Assembly (NCBI GenBank): GCA_002914805.1
Contig: JXTB01000211.1
Location: 330,971-394,970 of the forward strand
Source: Parasponia andersonii
Taxonomy: Eukaryota; Streptophyta; Magnoliopsida; Rosales; Cannabaceae
Direction of reading: 5' to 3'
DNA length: 64,000 nucleotides
The notes under the pieces were generated by a model. That model was not told the origin of the DNA. It searched no databases and was given only the letters and a program-made list of their open reading frames with translations. A program made the position numbers and the translations under genes. Of this stretch, positions 1 through 12,589 are shown in pieces; the first letter of the stretch is position 1, and the number at the start of each line of letters is the position of its first letter.

Positions 1-977
1 AAAAAGTGTATTAATTTTACCCAACTAATACCCAAGTTAAAATGCTCATAATCCCTTTGAAAACAAACATGTCACTTTGGTCAAATATAAAGGTTTATGT
101 CATTTAAAATGTTAATTGTCAACTTGAAATTTTCAAAAGTTCCAAAATCAAATGATTTAGTTTTTAAAATCCCACCAAACTCTCAACAAGTCAATAAGCC
201 TCATTCAAAGAACTCTAATAATAGAACCAGATGAAACTAGAAAAATACAGTCACTATAGTAAAACAATGTCTCAAATTACCAAACTAACCACTTAATCAA
301 CGAGCATGCTATGCAAAAAGGTATCATCAATGCAAACACTCAAATGTAGAGCCAAGTCATGATGCATCCAAATCAAGTGATCATGAAGGTGTCAAATTTC
401 AAGAAAATACTATCTCAGTCTAATAAACACCAATAAAGTCAAGCCGCAATAGTGAAGTGCAAATACTCAACCAGTGTATCACAAGCTGAAATCCTCGAGA
501 AATTAAAACCACAATCAAATGCTACAAACAACAGTGACCACAAAACCCGAGAGACAACATATAGTAACCCATAAGACAGTCAAACACAACAACTAAGGTA
601 CAAGATACCGGATTGCTACCTTTAGAACCCACGAGGTTCACGTAGCCTACAACCTGAATGGACGGAAGAGTACAAGAACGAACGTCCATTCGAAACGAAG
701 GATTACGCTAAGAGCAGAAATCAATAGTCTCATGTCAACTCGACACTTCAGAGATTGACATTCCTCGAAAGTCACCATCCCAAAGAGACCAGAATTTCGC
801 TTTGAAAAAGTTTAAGAGAGGACTTGGAAGGAAGTGGAGCAAAAGTAACTTATCTAGCCAATCCTTAAGTGATGTATGAGGTATTTATCAAAACTATTTC
901 CAAAACATTTTTAAACACTAAAAACTTACACAAGCTCGATCCCAAACGGATCTGAAGCCATGCTCTGGTACCAATTC
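1..977 (-). mobile_element. LTR retrotransposon internal leader, partial
   Basis: This stretch lies directly inside the LTR that starts at 978 and follows a primer binding site read on the minus strand, so it should be the untranslated leader between the 5' LTR and gag of a minus-strand element. I found no open gag frame here; gag would lie left of the window. The assignment rests on the LTR and primer-site geometry, not on protein similarity. Confidence 0.6.
962..973 (-). other. Primer binding site, initiator tRNA-Met type
   Basis: Read on the minus strand this is TGGTACCAGAGC, one base different from the common plant retroelement primer site TGGTATCAGAGC that pairs with initiator methionine tRNA. 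It lies 4 bases inside the LTR end at 978, the usual spacing. Confidence 0.75.
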
Positions 978-3354
978 TGTCACGACCTAAAATCCCAGGT
1001 TGTGACTTTTTAGTAATTTTGAGTGTAAATTAATATAAATAAAGAATTTTACAAAATTCGGAGAGAACCCAGTACTTGGATATTTCATTTTAGTCCTTGA
1101 CTCATTAGAAATTATATAAAAAGGGAATGCATCTTTAGTTTAATTTATTAAGAGAGATAGGCCAATTAAAATTTGATGAAACATAGTTAATTTGTACAAA
1201 AACTTGATTTGAAAAAAACTCTAGTGTTAATTAAAATAAAGTTCGTAAATCTTGAGTCGGAAAGTCCAAAAATTGATTTACAGAATTAATCAAAATTTCT
1301 AAGCACTTAAAACTTTAAAAATATGCTCCTTAGGAATTATAGGGTCCCATATATATATATATATACCAAATCCTCAAATAGTAGTAAATACATCCTCATA
1401 CGTTCACTTAGTAGACTCAATGAACTTGCCTAAATAGTTAGACATGGAGAAAGAGTGAGACAAAGAAAAGTACCAACCCAAGGAGGAATAAGACCACGAG
1501 CCTAAGCTAAGNGGGGGGGGAAGAGAAGGGGTGAGCTCGAAAGTTCAGTAGGAAAGCTGTTACCTCAATTAAAACCTTTTTAGTGATGGAAAACCCCTGC
1601 ATGGTTAGTTTAATCCAAAATAACTTTACAAAACCATACATAAAATATCCAAAGTGTTCCCGAAGGAACCAAGGTGGGGGGGGGAAGAGAAGGGGTGAGC
1701 TCGAAAGTTCAGTAGGAAAGCTGTTACCTCAATTAAAACCTTTTTAGTGATGGAAAACCCCTGCATGGTTAGTTTAATCCAAAATAACTTTACAAAACCA
1801 TACATAAAATATCCAAAACTGAGAGTCCATATACACATATATATATATATATATCGAGGTACGAAAAACATAATATCCCAAAACTAATCAGTCCATAAAC
1901 ACATGACACAAATCCACCCATATCCATGAGTTCACCACCTCTCATCAACGGAAACCAGGGTGTTGGCACTACATGAACCATACAGCCTACCTGACACCTA
2001 GTCTATAACCGGAGGGGACACCCGTGTGTTGCCTACCAAACCTGGAGGGACAACCGCATTACCTACGCCTGCCAAATGGGGAGTTAATCAGAAGAAATAC
2101 CCCGTGCGGGTTCACGGACTCTCACCATTGGTAGGGCCGCAGCGCCACACTGTAAAAACCCTATGATGCTAACCTGGGACTCATGTGTGATCCTATGATA
2201 TGTGTATTCTGAACTGATGTATAAAAGTAGCCATGCAGTAAATTAACTTCAAATGATGCTCTGGTTTTTAATAAAATAAATTATTAAATTTTGTAGAAAA
2301 ATGGACAGCATAACGGTCCTATTTTAACATAACCAAAAATAACTTGCACTCAGAAAATTCCCAGAGCATTCCAATATATAAATCATACCATTCAATCCCA
2401 TCACAGATATTTAAAAGTTCTAAAATCATATTTGTTCTCATATGTTGCAAAAAATAAGTTTTATATAAAACGACGTAAAAGAGAGGTAACCAAATCCCTA
2501 CCTCACTAGAATAGTGATACCACGCTATTGGATTCTCAAGGTGCCGTTCGACGATCATTCGGAGGGTCAGAAATTAATTCCACGCCCTCGATCGTCCTCT
2601 TGCAAAAAACCAACTTCTCACCGGAGCTTCAATTCCATAAACGGACCTCTTCACTGAATTCCTAGCACCCAAAATAGCTAGGTTAGACATATGACTTGTC
2701 CAATTCAGGTCCGGGCCCACACCAGACCGATGGCACTCAAAACGAGACAAAAATCTCGACCGTCCGATCTCGATTTTTATGCTGATCACCAAACGACACA
2801 ATATATATATCAAACTTGTCTATTTTCCGAGTACATTCCAAAAATGACAACAAAAACGAAATCTAACAGTCGGATCAAAAACTAAAATTCAAGACTCAAA
2901 ATACCCTAAAATGGCAGCTTTCAATTTGGATAAAATGGGATTGTGAAATATATACCTTGACAATCCTTGAGACGATACGAATCCAACGGGACTGGTTAGA
3001 GATTGAATAGATGCCGGAATCTTCGCCGGCGACGAAAAAACCGAAGCGACTATTTCTCCTCCTCCGGCGACGGCGAGCGGCTCCGGCGCCCTACAGCTGG
3101 TTGGCCCTATTTCGTGGTGGCCTAGGGGAGCTCCACCAGTGGTCTGCTCGGCTGGACGATGGCTGGCAGTACCTTGGCGGCTTCCTGCATTCCTTCGATT
3201 GAGAGAATGAGAGAGACGAGAGATAGAGAGAGTGAATCGGGGGGGAAGGGGCGAGAGGGAGAGAGAAAAAGAGAGATACATATATATTTAATCAGTTTTT
3301 TTTTAAAAGATAGTCAAATGACCATTCGACCCCTAAAAAAATTGGGTTTTTACA
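978..3354 (-). mobile_element. Long LTR (5' LTR of minus-strand gypsy element)
   Basis: On the plus strand the segment starts TGTCACGACC and ends GGGTTTTTACA, so read in element orientation it starts TGTAAAAACCC and ends GGTCGTGACA, a common terminus pair of plant Ty3/gypsy LTRs. It is 2,377 bp and adjoins the primer site at 962-973. The length and termini suggest a Tekay/Del-type chromovirus, but no coding domain is in the window to prove the lineage. The partner LTR is outside the window. The small open frames inside it (for example 2889-3281) have no recognisable domain and are treated as chance. A duplicated block next to an N lies at 1513-1820. Confidence 0.75.
1513..1820. repeat. Direct duplication beside an N, inside the LTR
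   Basis: A block of about 140 bp beginning with a run of G followed by AAGAGAAGGGGTGAGCTCG occurs at about 1513-1651 and again at about 1679-1818. The first copy follows a single N at 1512. The copies look identical by eye, which fits an assembly join better than an old duplication. Confidence 0.8.
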
Positions 3355-3987
3355 AGGGCATTCTAAATTATCTTTCATATAACTTGTCTTTCATCGTAAT
3401 GCAGTATTTTAAGAATCTATTTTCCTGAAGGTAAATCTCTTTCCCCAACTTTTCCTCTATTGAAATTCTTCCAGCAAAGTTTATTTTTGGTATATACTTA
3501 TACAAGTTTCTTTTCCCACATTTGGTTTATTAACTGTGGATTCTTTTGAAATATTACTTAAACTACCAAAATGCTTACGTGTGCATTTTTATTTTTACTT
3601 TTAGTTTCATTATCTAATATTGTAATTTGCACATAGAAAGTTACTGCCAGTGTAAAAAATATGTACACTTATATATATGTATATAGTTAAATTGTAAATT
3701 CTTAAATAGGCATTCATACGTTTTGAAGGATTCTGCTACAAAGACACTGTTACAAAAGTATATAATATGTGTGGATAATATATGTATATATAAAAATATT
3801 TTTTATTCGCCAACCATCACTTAAATGTCAGAAATCATTTTTCAATTTTATTACCCTTTTTGTCTTTATAACTTAGTATAGCACATGGGCAATGGTGTTA
3901 AATGGCTCAGTCAATATTTCATTAAGTGCGATATCATATTACAATTTCTAATAAAGAAGTAGAGTAAAAAAATAAACTATTGCAAAA

Positions 3988-4382
3988 TTAGTTTTGTATC
4001 ATATTATTACATATGTTAATCCTTAATAAACAAGTAGTGTTGAAACGTGACATTTTTAACATACCTTTAGAAAACAACCAGTGGTTCGTTTTAACTATTC
4101 AGTCAGTTAGTTAAATTAGGTTGTGATTTTTGGTTGCATATGGACATAAGAACTTAACACAGTTTCTATAAACCAGGTCGAGGAGAACAATATTTTACTA
4201 CCAAATTGATTTTGTATCATATTATTGCATGTGTTACACTTTAATAAACAAGGAGTGTTGAAACATGGCATTGTCAACAAAGCTTAAAAAACTAACCATG
4301 GTCCGTTCAAGTTTCAACTGTTCAGCTAGCTAGTAAAATTAGGTTGTGGTTGCATGTGGACATAAGAACTGAACAAAGTTTC
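3988..4382. repeat. Diverged direct duplication, two ~180-bp copies
   Basis: Copy one (about 3988-4165) and copy two (about 4206-4382) share, in the same order, TTTTGTATCATATTATT, TTAATAAACAAG, GTGTTGAAAC, AAATTAGGTTGTG and GGACATAAGAACT. The copies differ by substitutions and small indels, so this is an old local duplication. Confidence 0.7.
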
Positions 4383-4776
4383 CTAACCTTTCAGTTGACT
4401 TGTCGTACTAATAGTGTCAAGAAGTGTTGCTTGTGTATTTGTTGCAAGAAAGTGTGCCTTGGTCTAAATTTTAGAGGAGGATGAAGTCTCAGAGATAGAA
4501 TAACTGGGCATGTCAAAGTGGTAATAATTTTTGTTAATTTAGTCTGTAGCACAAATATATTGAATGGTTTGATTTATTTTTGACTTATGTTTCTCAACAT
4601 ATATCATAAAGTCGTGCTCATTGATTAGGAGCTATTATGTTGCAAATTGGAAACAATATATATGAAGGTTTAATATTTCTTTTAAACGATATTGAGCATA
4701 GACCTTTGGGGGTTTAACCACATTGGGGTTGCCTGGTCAAAAAGAATTACTACGATAGGCTTTATTCCTACTCACA

Positions 4777-4856
4777 AAGATTCAATTTAAGTATTGTCTT
4801 TCAAGCGCAGCTTAGGAAGATTCAATTTAAGTATTGTCTTTCAAGCGCAGCTTAGG
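4777..4856. repeat. Perfect tandem repeat, 40 bp x 2
   Basis: A 40-bp unit starting AAGATTCAATTTAAG and ending GCGCAGCTTAGG occurs twice head to tail (4777-4816 and 4817-4856) with no visible difference. Confidence 0.9.
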
Positions 4857-5015
4857 AAGGTTCTAATCTGCATGAACATAAAATATGCTCTATTTAGTCA
4901 TATTTACTTTCATAGTGGGATATATTTTCCATCCATCAATGAAAATATTGTACAATGCAATAAAAGTACAAAGAGTGATCGGACACAACTTATGGTACAA
5001 TGCAATAAAAGTACA

Positions 5016-5950
5016 ATGAAAGCCATATATATGCACAGACCCAATTCACAGTTTTATTAGAATATTGTAATGAAATCTATTTTTTTTTTCCTTCTTTATT
5101 TTCGAGAGGTAGTAAAAGATGGTTGTGTATTATATAAAAAGGTACCTAAGATAAGATAATGGAAACACCTTTATTCTTTAGAGGCTTCTTCTTTATGTGG
5201 AGACCTCGCGACGACGTAGCTGTAATTGGTTGTTCGATCTCGTCCTCCGTTGTTATACCATTTCCATTACACTACCTATATAAGCAAGTCACTAAAACTT
5301 GTGTCCTAAGTACATAGGTAAACACATGGATGAATAGGACAAGGAGATGCTTCTCTTATCTCCATTCTCATTACGGTCTAATATGAATTACTAAATATGG
5401 CCTCAATGTATTAGAAATGCAAAACAAGTTTGCGACTCCATCTATCCAATATATTAACCAAATTTGCACAATGAAAGCTATAGAGCAAGAGCGAAATAAC
5501 ACCAAAGGAATATTAATGAGTTATATCCAAACTTTTTTGTGCACCTTAATATGCTTTCGTATTTGGGCCTCGTCTTGCAGTTTTAGGGCTTCCTTTCTTC
5601 TCTTCTTCTTCCTCTTCTGAAACCCAGTAACGTAGTTCCTTCACAAACCAAACCCCAAAGTTCAAAAGCACAAAAATAGACCCAAAAAATTACATTATAG
5701 CTCCAAAGCCATACATATGTAAAGACCCAATTCATAGTTTGATTAGAATATTGTAATGAAGTCAGTTTTTTTCCCTTCTTTGTCGGGAGGTAGTAAAATG
5801 GGGTTATGTATTGTATAAAAAAATTCTTGAGATCCTTTTTGTCAAAGCTAATGAAAAGACCTTTATTCTTGACAACGCTCCTCTTTATATGGAGACCTCG
5901 GGACAGTGGAGCTATAATTAGCTATTCTTCAACCTCGTCCTCTATTGTTA
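5016..5950. repeat. Two dispersed copies of a ~250-bp sequence
   Basis: Copies at about 5016-5265 and 5700-5948 share GACCCAATTCA, TTAGAATATTGTAATGAA, GAGGTAGTAAAA, CCTTTATTCTT, TGGAGACCTCG and CTCGTCCTC in the same order. They are separated by about 430 bp. Neither copy has a convincing reading frame or terminal inverted repeats, so the element type is unknown. Confidence 0.65.
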
Positions 5951-6772
5951 AACTACGACTTAGTGCTGTGCGGAATAGCAGAGGATTAAGCTCCTCATGG
6001 AGGTTTCCTTCGGGTTACTGCTGACTTTCATCTCATCAGTGTTAACAGGCCTCCGCTTTGGTTCGGGTTTGTTCATTTGATTCCTTGGGTAGGTTTGCTA
6101 TGGTGATGTGAGACCCAAGCCAATCATAACTAGATGGTCCCTTTGTCCAAAAACAAAAACCAAAACCAAAAAAGCTCAACCAAACACCAACAAAATCAAT
6201 TTTTTCTTCTCTCTCTCGAAATGTATACTACGTGTATTTTATTTGCAAAATTTATGTTTTTTTTTGTATGTATTTCATATTTTCATGTATAGAAAGCATA
6301 CACAAAACGGATACGGTATAACTAAAATAAACAAGGCAGATATTGATGAAATATAAGGCAACAAATTAGGTATTTTTAGGCTAAATTTCACTTGACCAAT
6401 AGGTGATTAAGGCCCAAATAGGAAAACAAAGTTGCACATTCTTTTATTTCTTTTTCTTCTTATTGTTATTATTTTAGTGTTTGCCTCCGAATCATGTAAA
6501 GCGTCTCAAAATGTCATCCAAACTACTTAACAATTCAACTTCTTATATCACAAAAATGATCAATCTGTCAAGCAAATTGATAGAAAAATTGTGCAAACTT
6601 ATCATCATATTTAAGTTTAAAAGGATATTCGGTAATTAAGCATGTCAAATGAGCTCCCTATTATTTTTTTTCTTTTTTGGCATAATAGAGTGATGATTTA
6701 GTGAAATATAGGCAAAATTAAAGCTTTCAATAATTTGTAGGAAATATTGACATTATTTGAGATACACATAAA

Positions 6773-7330
6773 TAAAGCAAACAAACAGCTTCTTAGGCAT
6801 ACAATAAAATAAAAGGAATAGCTTTTTGGCAAATCCAAAAGTAGAACTTGGTCATAATATAAGAGATTTTTATTTTACTTACCAAAAATTAAAAAAAAAA
6901 AAAGAAAAAAAGCAATAATAATACTCTATCCTCCCCACAATTTTTATGTTCTCTCTCTATAGTAAAGCAAACAAACAAACAGCTTCTTAGGCATACAACA
7001 AAAAAAGGAAAACTTTTTGACAAATCCAAAGGTAGAACTTGGTTATAATATGAGAAATTTTTATTTCACTTACCAAAAATAAAATTAAGATAAAAAGCAA
7101 TAATAATACTCTATCCTCCCACAGTTTTTATGTTCTCTCTCTATCTCTATCTCTATAGTAAAGCAAGCAAATAAACAACTTCTTAGGCATACAAGAAAAT
7201 AGAAGAAAAAGCATTTTGACAAATCTAAAAATAGAACTTGGTCATAATATGAGAGATTTTTATTTCACTTACCAAAAATGAAAATAAGAAAAAGAGCAAT
7301 AATAATACTCTATCCTCCCACTGTTTTTAT
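6773..7330. repeat. Three tandem copies of a ~185-bp unit
   Basis: Units start at about 6773, 6963 and 7159. Each contains AAAGCAA, CTTCTTAGGCATACAA, GAACTTGGT, TTACCAAAAAT and CAATAATAATACTCTATCCT in order. The copies differ by small indels in A-runs and by expansion of a CTCTAT microsatellite at the second junction. No coding potential is seen. Confidence 0.8.
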
Positions 7331-7930
7331 GCTTTCAATTCGATTGTTTACCCATATTTCAAAATTTATTTATATTATAAAGGATACACAAATTTTTAGT
7401 TCCATAAATGAATAGGTTATAACTGTAAAAGAATATAAGTATGGCCTTTTTGTAATTTTAAACTTATTTTTTGGTACGTGTAAAATTATACCGTTATATT
7501 TAGAATCTCAAAAAATATTTATTATTAGTATCTAAATTAAATTCTACACTGAACACAGAACCTGAATTGATGATATTTTATTTCTGCTACTCAAATCTTT
7601 CGAAAATAGCTTAAAACACTCAATATAAATTATCAATTTTATACACAGAAGTTAGAAATGTACAAAAAATTTAAATATAGAGGTCTAATTTTCGATAAGT
7701 TCATAGACATAGTCAAAACTGTAAAAAAACCATACTTCATAACATTTTTTGTAATTAATTCAAAAAAGAACTAATAAAAAATGGGTGGTTATATTGTCAT
7801 CCCTCTTTTTTCTCTCACAATTCCTTTTCTAATTAGACACCTTCTTAAAATTTGAAATTTAAATATTTTCTTAATTCACTCTTTTTTAATATTACTTATT
7901 CCAAAATAAGACATTGACAAGAAAATCTAT

Positions 7931-8563
7931 TGTTGACGGAGGTTTTGTCAACAATGAATTTAGGAAATTGCAAGATGTAGTTTGTGTGTGAAAAAGGTTA
8001 ATAAATCAAATCAAATAAAGAGACAAAAATTTTAGAGTGGTTCAACCCCAAAAAAGATGAGCTTACGTCCACTGCTTTCACTACTTTCTGGAAGATTACA
8101 AGAGAGTACAGAGTATGTTCAGAAAGTGAAAGAGAGTCTCTCCGTTTTTCCAAAAAGAAAAAGCTCCTTACGGCAGTATTGAACTTCCCCTTAAATAGGT
8201 GAGGGTAGTTCAATATTTCTCAATTATGAAAACGAGTAAGTGTGTAATCAGAAAATACAATTTGAGTAACAATATAACTGGGTAATAACTTAAATAAGAT
8301 GACTGGTCGATCCTGAAAGAGAAACTTTTGTTTCTTTCTTTATAGATTACCCGCTTGATGAAGCTTGATCTAGTTTCCTTTTTATTCTGGTCGCACTTAA
8401 CTCGTTCAGAGGAGGTCGCACTTAACTCGTTCGAAGGAGGTTGCACTTGACTCGTTCGGAGGAGGTTGCACTTGACTTACTCATGTGACCTGACACATCC
8501 ACTTAGTCACTAACTTTTCCCTTTTTGGCATTGACCAACATATAGTTTTCAGACCGCACAACA
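7931..8563 (-). repeat. Element A 3' LTR
   Basis: On the plus strand it starts TGTTGACGGAGG and ends CCGCACAACA, matching the right LTR (18435-19069) throughout. The adjoining inner sequence, read on the minus strand, ends GAGCTGGGAGGTAAT, a plausible polypurine tract. Four tandem copies of a ~27-bp unit lie at about 8390-8480. Confidence 0.9.
8390..8480. repeat. LTR minisatellite, ~27 bp x 4
   Basis: The unit reads approximately GGTCGCACTTAACTCGTTCG followed by GAGGA. It repeats four times here, four times in the partner LTR (about 18895-18990) and, in reverse orientation and more diverged, about five times in the LTR of element B (60292-60440). It is therefore an ancestral property of this LTR family. 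Confidence 0.8.
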
Positions 8564-9591
8564 ATTACCTCCCAGCTCCATTAATTCTTTAGGAAAAAAT
8601 AGAGCTTCCTTTTCTGATAAATGCGAGCTTAAAAATGCGACGTTATGACATAAGCTTGAGATCTTCGAAGAGTCGCTAGCTCTCAAATCTCACCTTTTCA
8701 GGACCACGCATACCTTTTCCTGACAGACGAAATCACGTGTCACCTTTTTTCAGAAGAATTGCAAAACTCAAGAAGACTTTTCCGTTCTCGAGCAGACATG
8801 ATGATAGTGATAACGTCAACTGTTGTCTTAAATCGAGATGTTTTAAATTTTGAAAAGATACTAATTTAATTTTGGAAAATTAACTCCTGCGTGAACTTCG
8901 ACCTTTAGATCCGAAAATTAAATGCCTTGATCTATGGCTGTGATTTGACGATGCTTGAGACATATATATATCGAAAATCCATCCGCCTCTTCTTCAAAAC
9001 CTTATCGCCTCCTGTTTCTCTCACTTCTGAAATCTGAAGCGTCCATAAAGCAAATCTTCCTGGCATCCTTTTCTGTTTTGCAACTCACACAGATTCATCA
9101 TATTCTACGACGAAATAATCATCACAATCCTTCAGATGATATCTCGGTCCTTCAGTCTTCGAAGAAAGGATAGTATATATCCTCTCTCTCTCTCTCCCTC
9201 TCTTACTGTTCTTCGATTTTTCAAAAAACTCTCAATTACAGATCTTATTGCTAGAAATAGGGGTAAATCATAGAGCCTAAATGCCTTAAATATAAACCCA
9301 TCCCATATTTGGATAGACTGAAAAATGAAAATTTTTTAGAATCTCTCCATTAATTTATAGAATAGACTATTTTTAGATGATTGACAGACAGACGAACCCG
9401 TAGAAAAATTTTAAGATCTGAAACCTTGTTTTTTAAAAATCTTAATTAGTCGAGTTACGAATTATCGAAGAATTGCTTGAACAATTTTTATGAATCCGTA
9501 AATTGATTAGAAAAAATCCGATGAGTAGCTTATCGATGTAATCCTAGGATGTGACCCCAAACTGTTTATATATAGCGAAGATCCCTAATGC
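8564..9591. other. Element A internal, non-coding
   Basis: Lies between the 3' LTR and the antisense gene. It holds no domain I recognise; a CT-rich microsatellite lies at about 9180-9205. It may contain the promoter and 5' untranslated part of the antisense gene at 9592-11653, which is inference from position only. Confidence 0.4.
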
Positions 9592-11653
9592 TTGCAAAGG
9601 ACTAAACCCATCCATATTTCTTTTCAGATATCTAGTAGTAAGGATAAGGAAGTGAATGCATTCTCAGGAGAATCTTCCAATACAAGCATTAGCTCTATAA
9701 ACCTCGAAGACTACCTTGAGCCAGAACCTGAAGTGAAAATAACCGGAGTAATGCAAAGTAGTCCTCGCATAGGCGACCTTCCTCAAGACCAATAGCCTCG
9801 GCATATCAGAGATGCCCCTGCATTTGCAATGGGTTATCAATATGTAGAGGGAGATTGATCATGTACCAATATAAAGACGAGCTGTTCAACAAACAAGCTC
9901 AGAAAGATCGTATGTAACTATAAAATCGACGTCCCTCTTCACCTTCCCACAAAGTTCAATCGACCACACATATTTTCTCGCGGAATTATCTCATTCTCAG
10001 AAGCAGTTCTTAGATGCGATGTCCACCTCCTACTTCATCAATACATAAAATCAATCGTCGATTATTATGGAGTCGTTCTTTTTCAACTAACTCCAAACAC
10101 ATATAGATATATGGTAGGTCTGTACATACTATACCATAAATTAGGTTTAGAAGCCCCCACTCCTGAAGAGTTTGCTTGGTTCTACCAATGAAATCAAGCT
10201 CATCAGATTTTGGCTTCTTCTATGCGAGCAAGTGGTCGAACCAAGCAATAAAAACTATCTACAGGGTCCACAATAACGTAGAAAAATGGAAAAATCCATT
10301 TTTCCACTTTGACTATGCGGATAACGGCTTCTTTCAGAACCCTGGTAAGTAACTTTCAGCTTATTGCTTTCTCTACATAAATATGTTATTCTGATCGTAC
10401 TCGTATGTCATCGCAGATAATAGGGAACGACCAAGACTCTCCAAAGAGTAGCTCGCAAGGGTGTATAAAATAAACAACCTTCTGATCGAAGAATTTGATT
10501 GGAAGAGGCTTGGGACGACCAAGAACTTAGCTGTTAGCAGACTACTTGTAAGGGGAGCTACCTTCCCAGATTCTACTAACCGTCCAACCCAACCCTCGAG
10601 CTTGAAGAAGAAGCTGAGGAAACAGAAGGAAAAGAGTGCCTCGTCTTCCAAACCCAGGAAATGAAAAGCACCTGCCACTCCTTCAGTCTCGGAAGCATCA
10701 TCTTCAGAAGTTGCATCGCCACCAACTTCTCAGCAGTAGGAAGGTAGTTATTTTTCTTTTCTTTTCATCGCATTATGTCTCCTCGCATGCTAACTTGCAT
10801 ATTTATACATAAATGGTTATTGGCAGTGGACTACGAGTACTACCTTCCACTCTGGGGTCAATGGCAAAGTCCAAGACACCAGAGAGAACACCTCTTTTGA
10901 CGAAAGGGAAAGAGAAGGTTGACACTTCAAAGAAATGAAAAGTCACCTTCGAGGATATCCCGACAAGCTCGCCTTCTCCTCAGCCTCAAACTGCGAGCCA
11001 ACTGAGCCATCCAAGAAGACGGCCACTTCTTTTGAGGGACCGAGCCAGGTTGATAAGGACGAGGAGCTTTTCGCACTCTTTCGCCAACTACCAGAAAAAG
11101 CTGGTATGAGTACGGCCTTCATCGACCGTTTCACTTCTGAGGATGGCTAGGCGAGGATGAAGTAACGACCAGACAAGGTTGCCTTCAGTTCTGCGATGAG
11201 GATGTTGGTAAATGTAAGTATCTTCTATCTTCACTCTTCAATGCACTTTTCTAGTATTGATGTGTTATATTACTTTTCTGGTATTGATGTGTTATAATTT
11301 CAGACCACTGCAGCTGCTATCTTAATGCATGGTCCAGTCCTAGAATGTATTAAAAAAGCTGAAAAAGTTGAAGAAATAACCCAAGCATTCGAGGACTCAG
11401 AGAAGGCTACGAGAAAGAGAAAAAATCTTTCGAACTGGAGAATCAGCAGCTACGCGAGGATCTGGCCAAGGAAAAGCTCGAAAAGGAGAAGCTCGAGGAG
11501 AAAATTAGAGAACTTGAGAAGACAATCTCTGAGTATCCAGATATTCTAGAGAAGGCAACGACAGAAATGGCTCACAAGGCTATAGAAGAGTTCAAGGCTA
11601 TTGAAGGCAAGGAGCTCGAAGAAAAGCTAGTGACATCACCTCGTCGACCATAA
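9592..11653 (+). pseudogene. Antisense gypsy-associated gene (Transposase_28-like)
   Basis: On the strand opposite to gag-pol there is a gene broken into exon-like pieces. About 9940-10190 encodes a segment with LPTKFNRPHIFSRGI and then LFQLTPNTYRYMVGLYILY, characteristic of the 'putative gypsy type transposon' family (PF04195). About 10200-10344 continues with KTIYRVHNNVEKWKNPFFHF and runs into a good donor (GTAAGT). Pieces follow at 10461-10664, 10935-11150 and 11290-11653. The last encodes a long charged coiled coil (LEKEKLEEKIRELEKT) and stops at 11653. Similar antisense genes are known between integrase and the 3' LTR of Tat elements such as maize Grande. In-frame stops and frame changes between pieces mean either unrecognised introns or decay. 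Function is unknown. Confidence 0.65.
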
Positions 11654-11787
11654 TATATAATATCTTCTGTGAGTATCCAGATTTTGACTTTTTCATCCTT
11701 AGTGAAGATATGGTCGAGCTTGTCTAGAGTTAGAAGGAAGCCTAAGTTGCCAAAGCTGGAGACAGTGGAGCGAGCACATCTGCATAG

Positions 11788-11788
<1 letters not shown>

Positions 11789-11832
<44 letters not shown>
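11789..11832. repeat. TA microsatellite
   Basis: An uninterrupted TA dinucleotide run of about 44 bp inside element A. It creates spurious open frames on both strands. Confidence 0.95.
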
Positions 11833-11835
<3 letters not shown>

Positions 11836-12589
11836 AAATTTTGGAACAATGCGAGCTTTGTCCTTTAATTTTTTTTTGTAATACTTGGCTTGCATACAGG
11901 TGCGAGCCTTTATCAATGAATGCTTAGACGTTTATTCCTGCAAAATAATTGAAACACTACAATGTAATATAAAGATACATAATTTAACCAAGTAATTAAT
12001 CACTAAGTGACTGATCAGTACGCTATTATGATTTGAATCCAACACACTTAAAATGGGTTTCAAGTGTTACGATAGGTTAGGTCGCTTAAGAAAACAACAA
12101 GTAGGAGTGATGCGAACTCAATACTGTTTTTTAAAAGTTCCATGGCAAAATGTAATATAGCAATATATCACATCGAACAATGAACATTTTGCTTACTTAC
12201 TTTTTTGTTTGAGGAGAGAAATTGCGTTATACGACATGTTATGGCATGAAACGAGGAAAAAATTCTAAAATTTTAAGAAATTTTAGAAATTTGGCGATCT
12301 AAAATTCCAACTCCTCTAAATGGATGTTTGCATAGTCCCTTAGGAAGCAAGTGGGAAATAACATTCTAATCCTACTATCCCCTGAGTTTATGGTGTTCAA
12401 AGACTGCCATAAAACTATAAAAAGTAAACCAAATTGAATAATGCAACGAATGACGATTAACGAATACAAGATGCCTCGCGAATGATGAATACAAGATGCC
12501 TTGCGAATGACGAATATAAGATGCCCCCCAGGTCGTTGAAAATATATGAAGATTTACTAATAATAGCGACAAAGTTATTATGTATTCCA

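Larger units (their letters stand above)
3355..7930. other. Gene-free repetitive stretch
   Basis: No open frame here carries a recognisable domain. The region is AT-rich and holds four sets of local duplications, listed separately (about 3988-4382, 4777-4856, 5016-5950 and 6773-7330). Short frames at 4794, 5417, 5806 and 6108 lie in or between these repeats and I do not consider them genes. Confidence 0.6.

Noticed and set aside
2889..3281. 130-residue minus-strand frame with Ser/Pro-rich sequence
   Set aside because: It lies wholly within the LTR, partly over a GA microsatellite, and overlaps plus-strand frames of equal length; no domain recognised.
8210..8446. 78-residue minus-strand frame in the element A LTR
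   Set aside because: It covers the LTR minisatellite and is not preserved in the partner LTR.
11572..11916. Open frames on both strands over the TA run
   Set aside because: The TA repeat gives Tyr-Ile runs on both strands; the plus-strand coiled-coil gene explains the coding signal.
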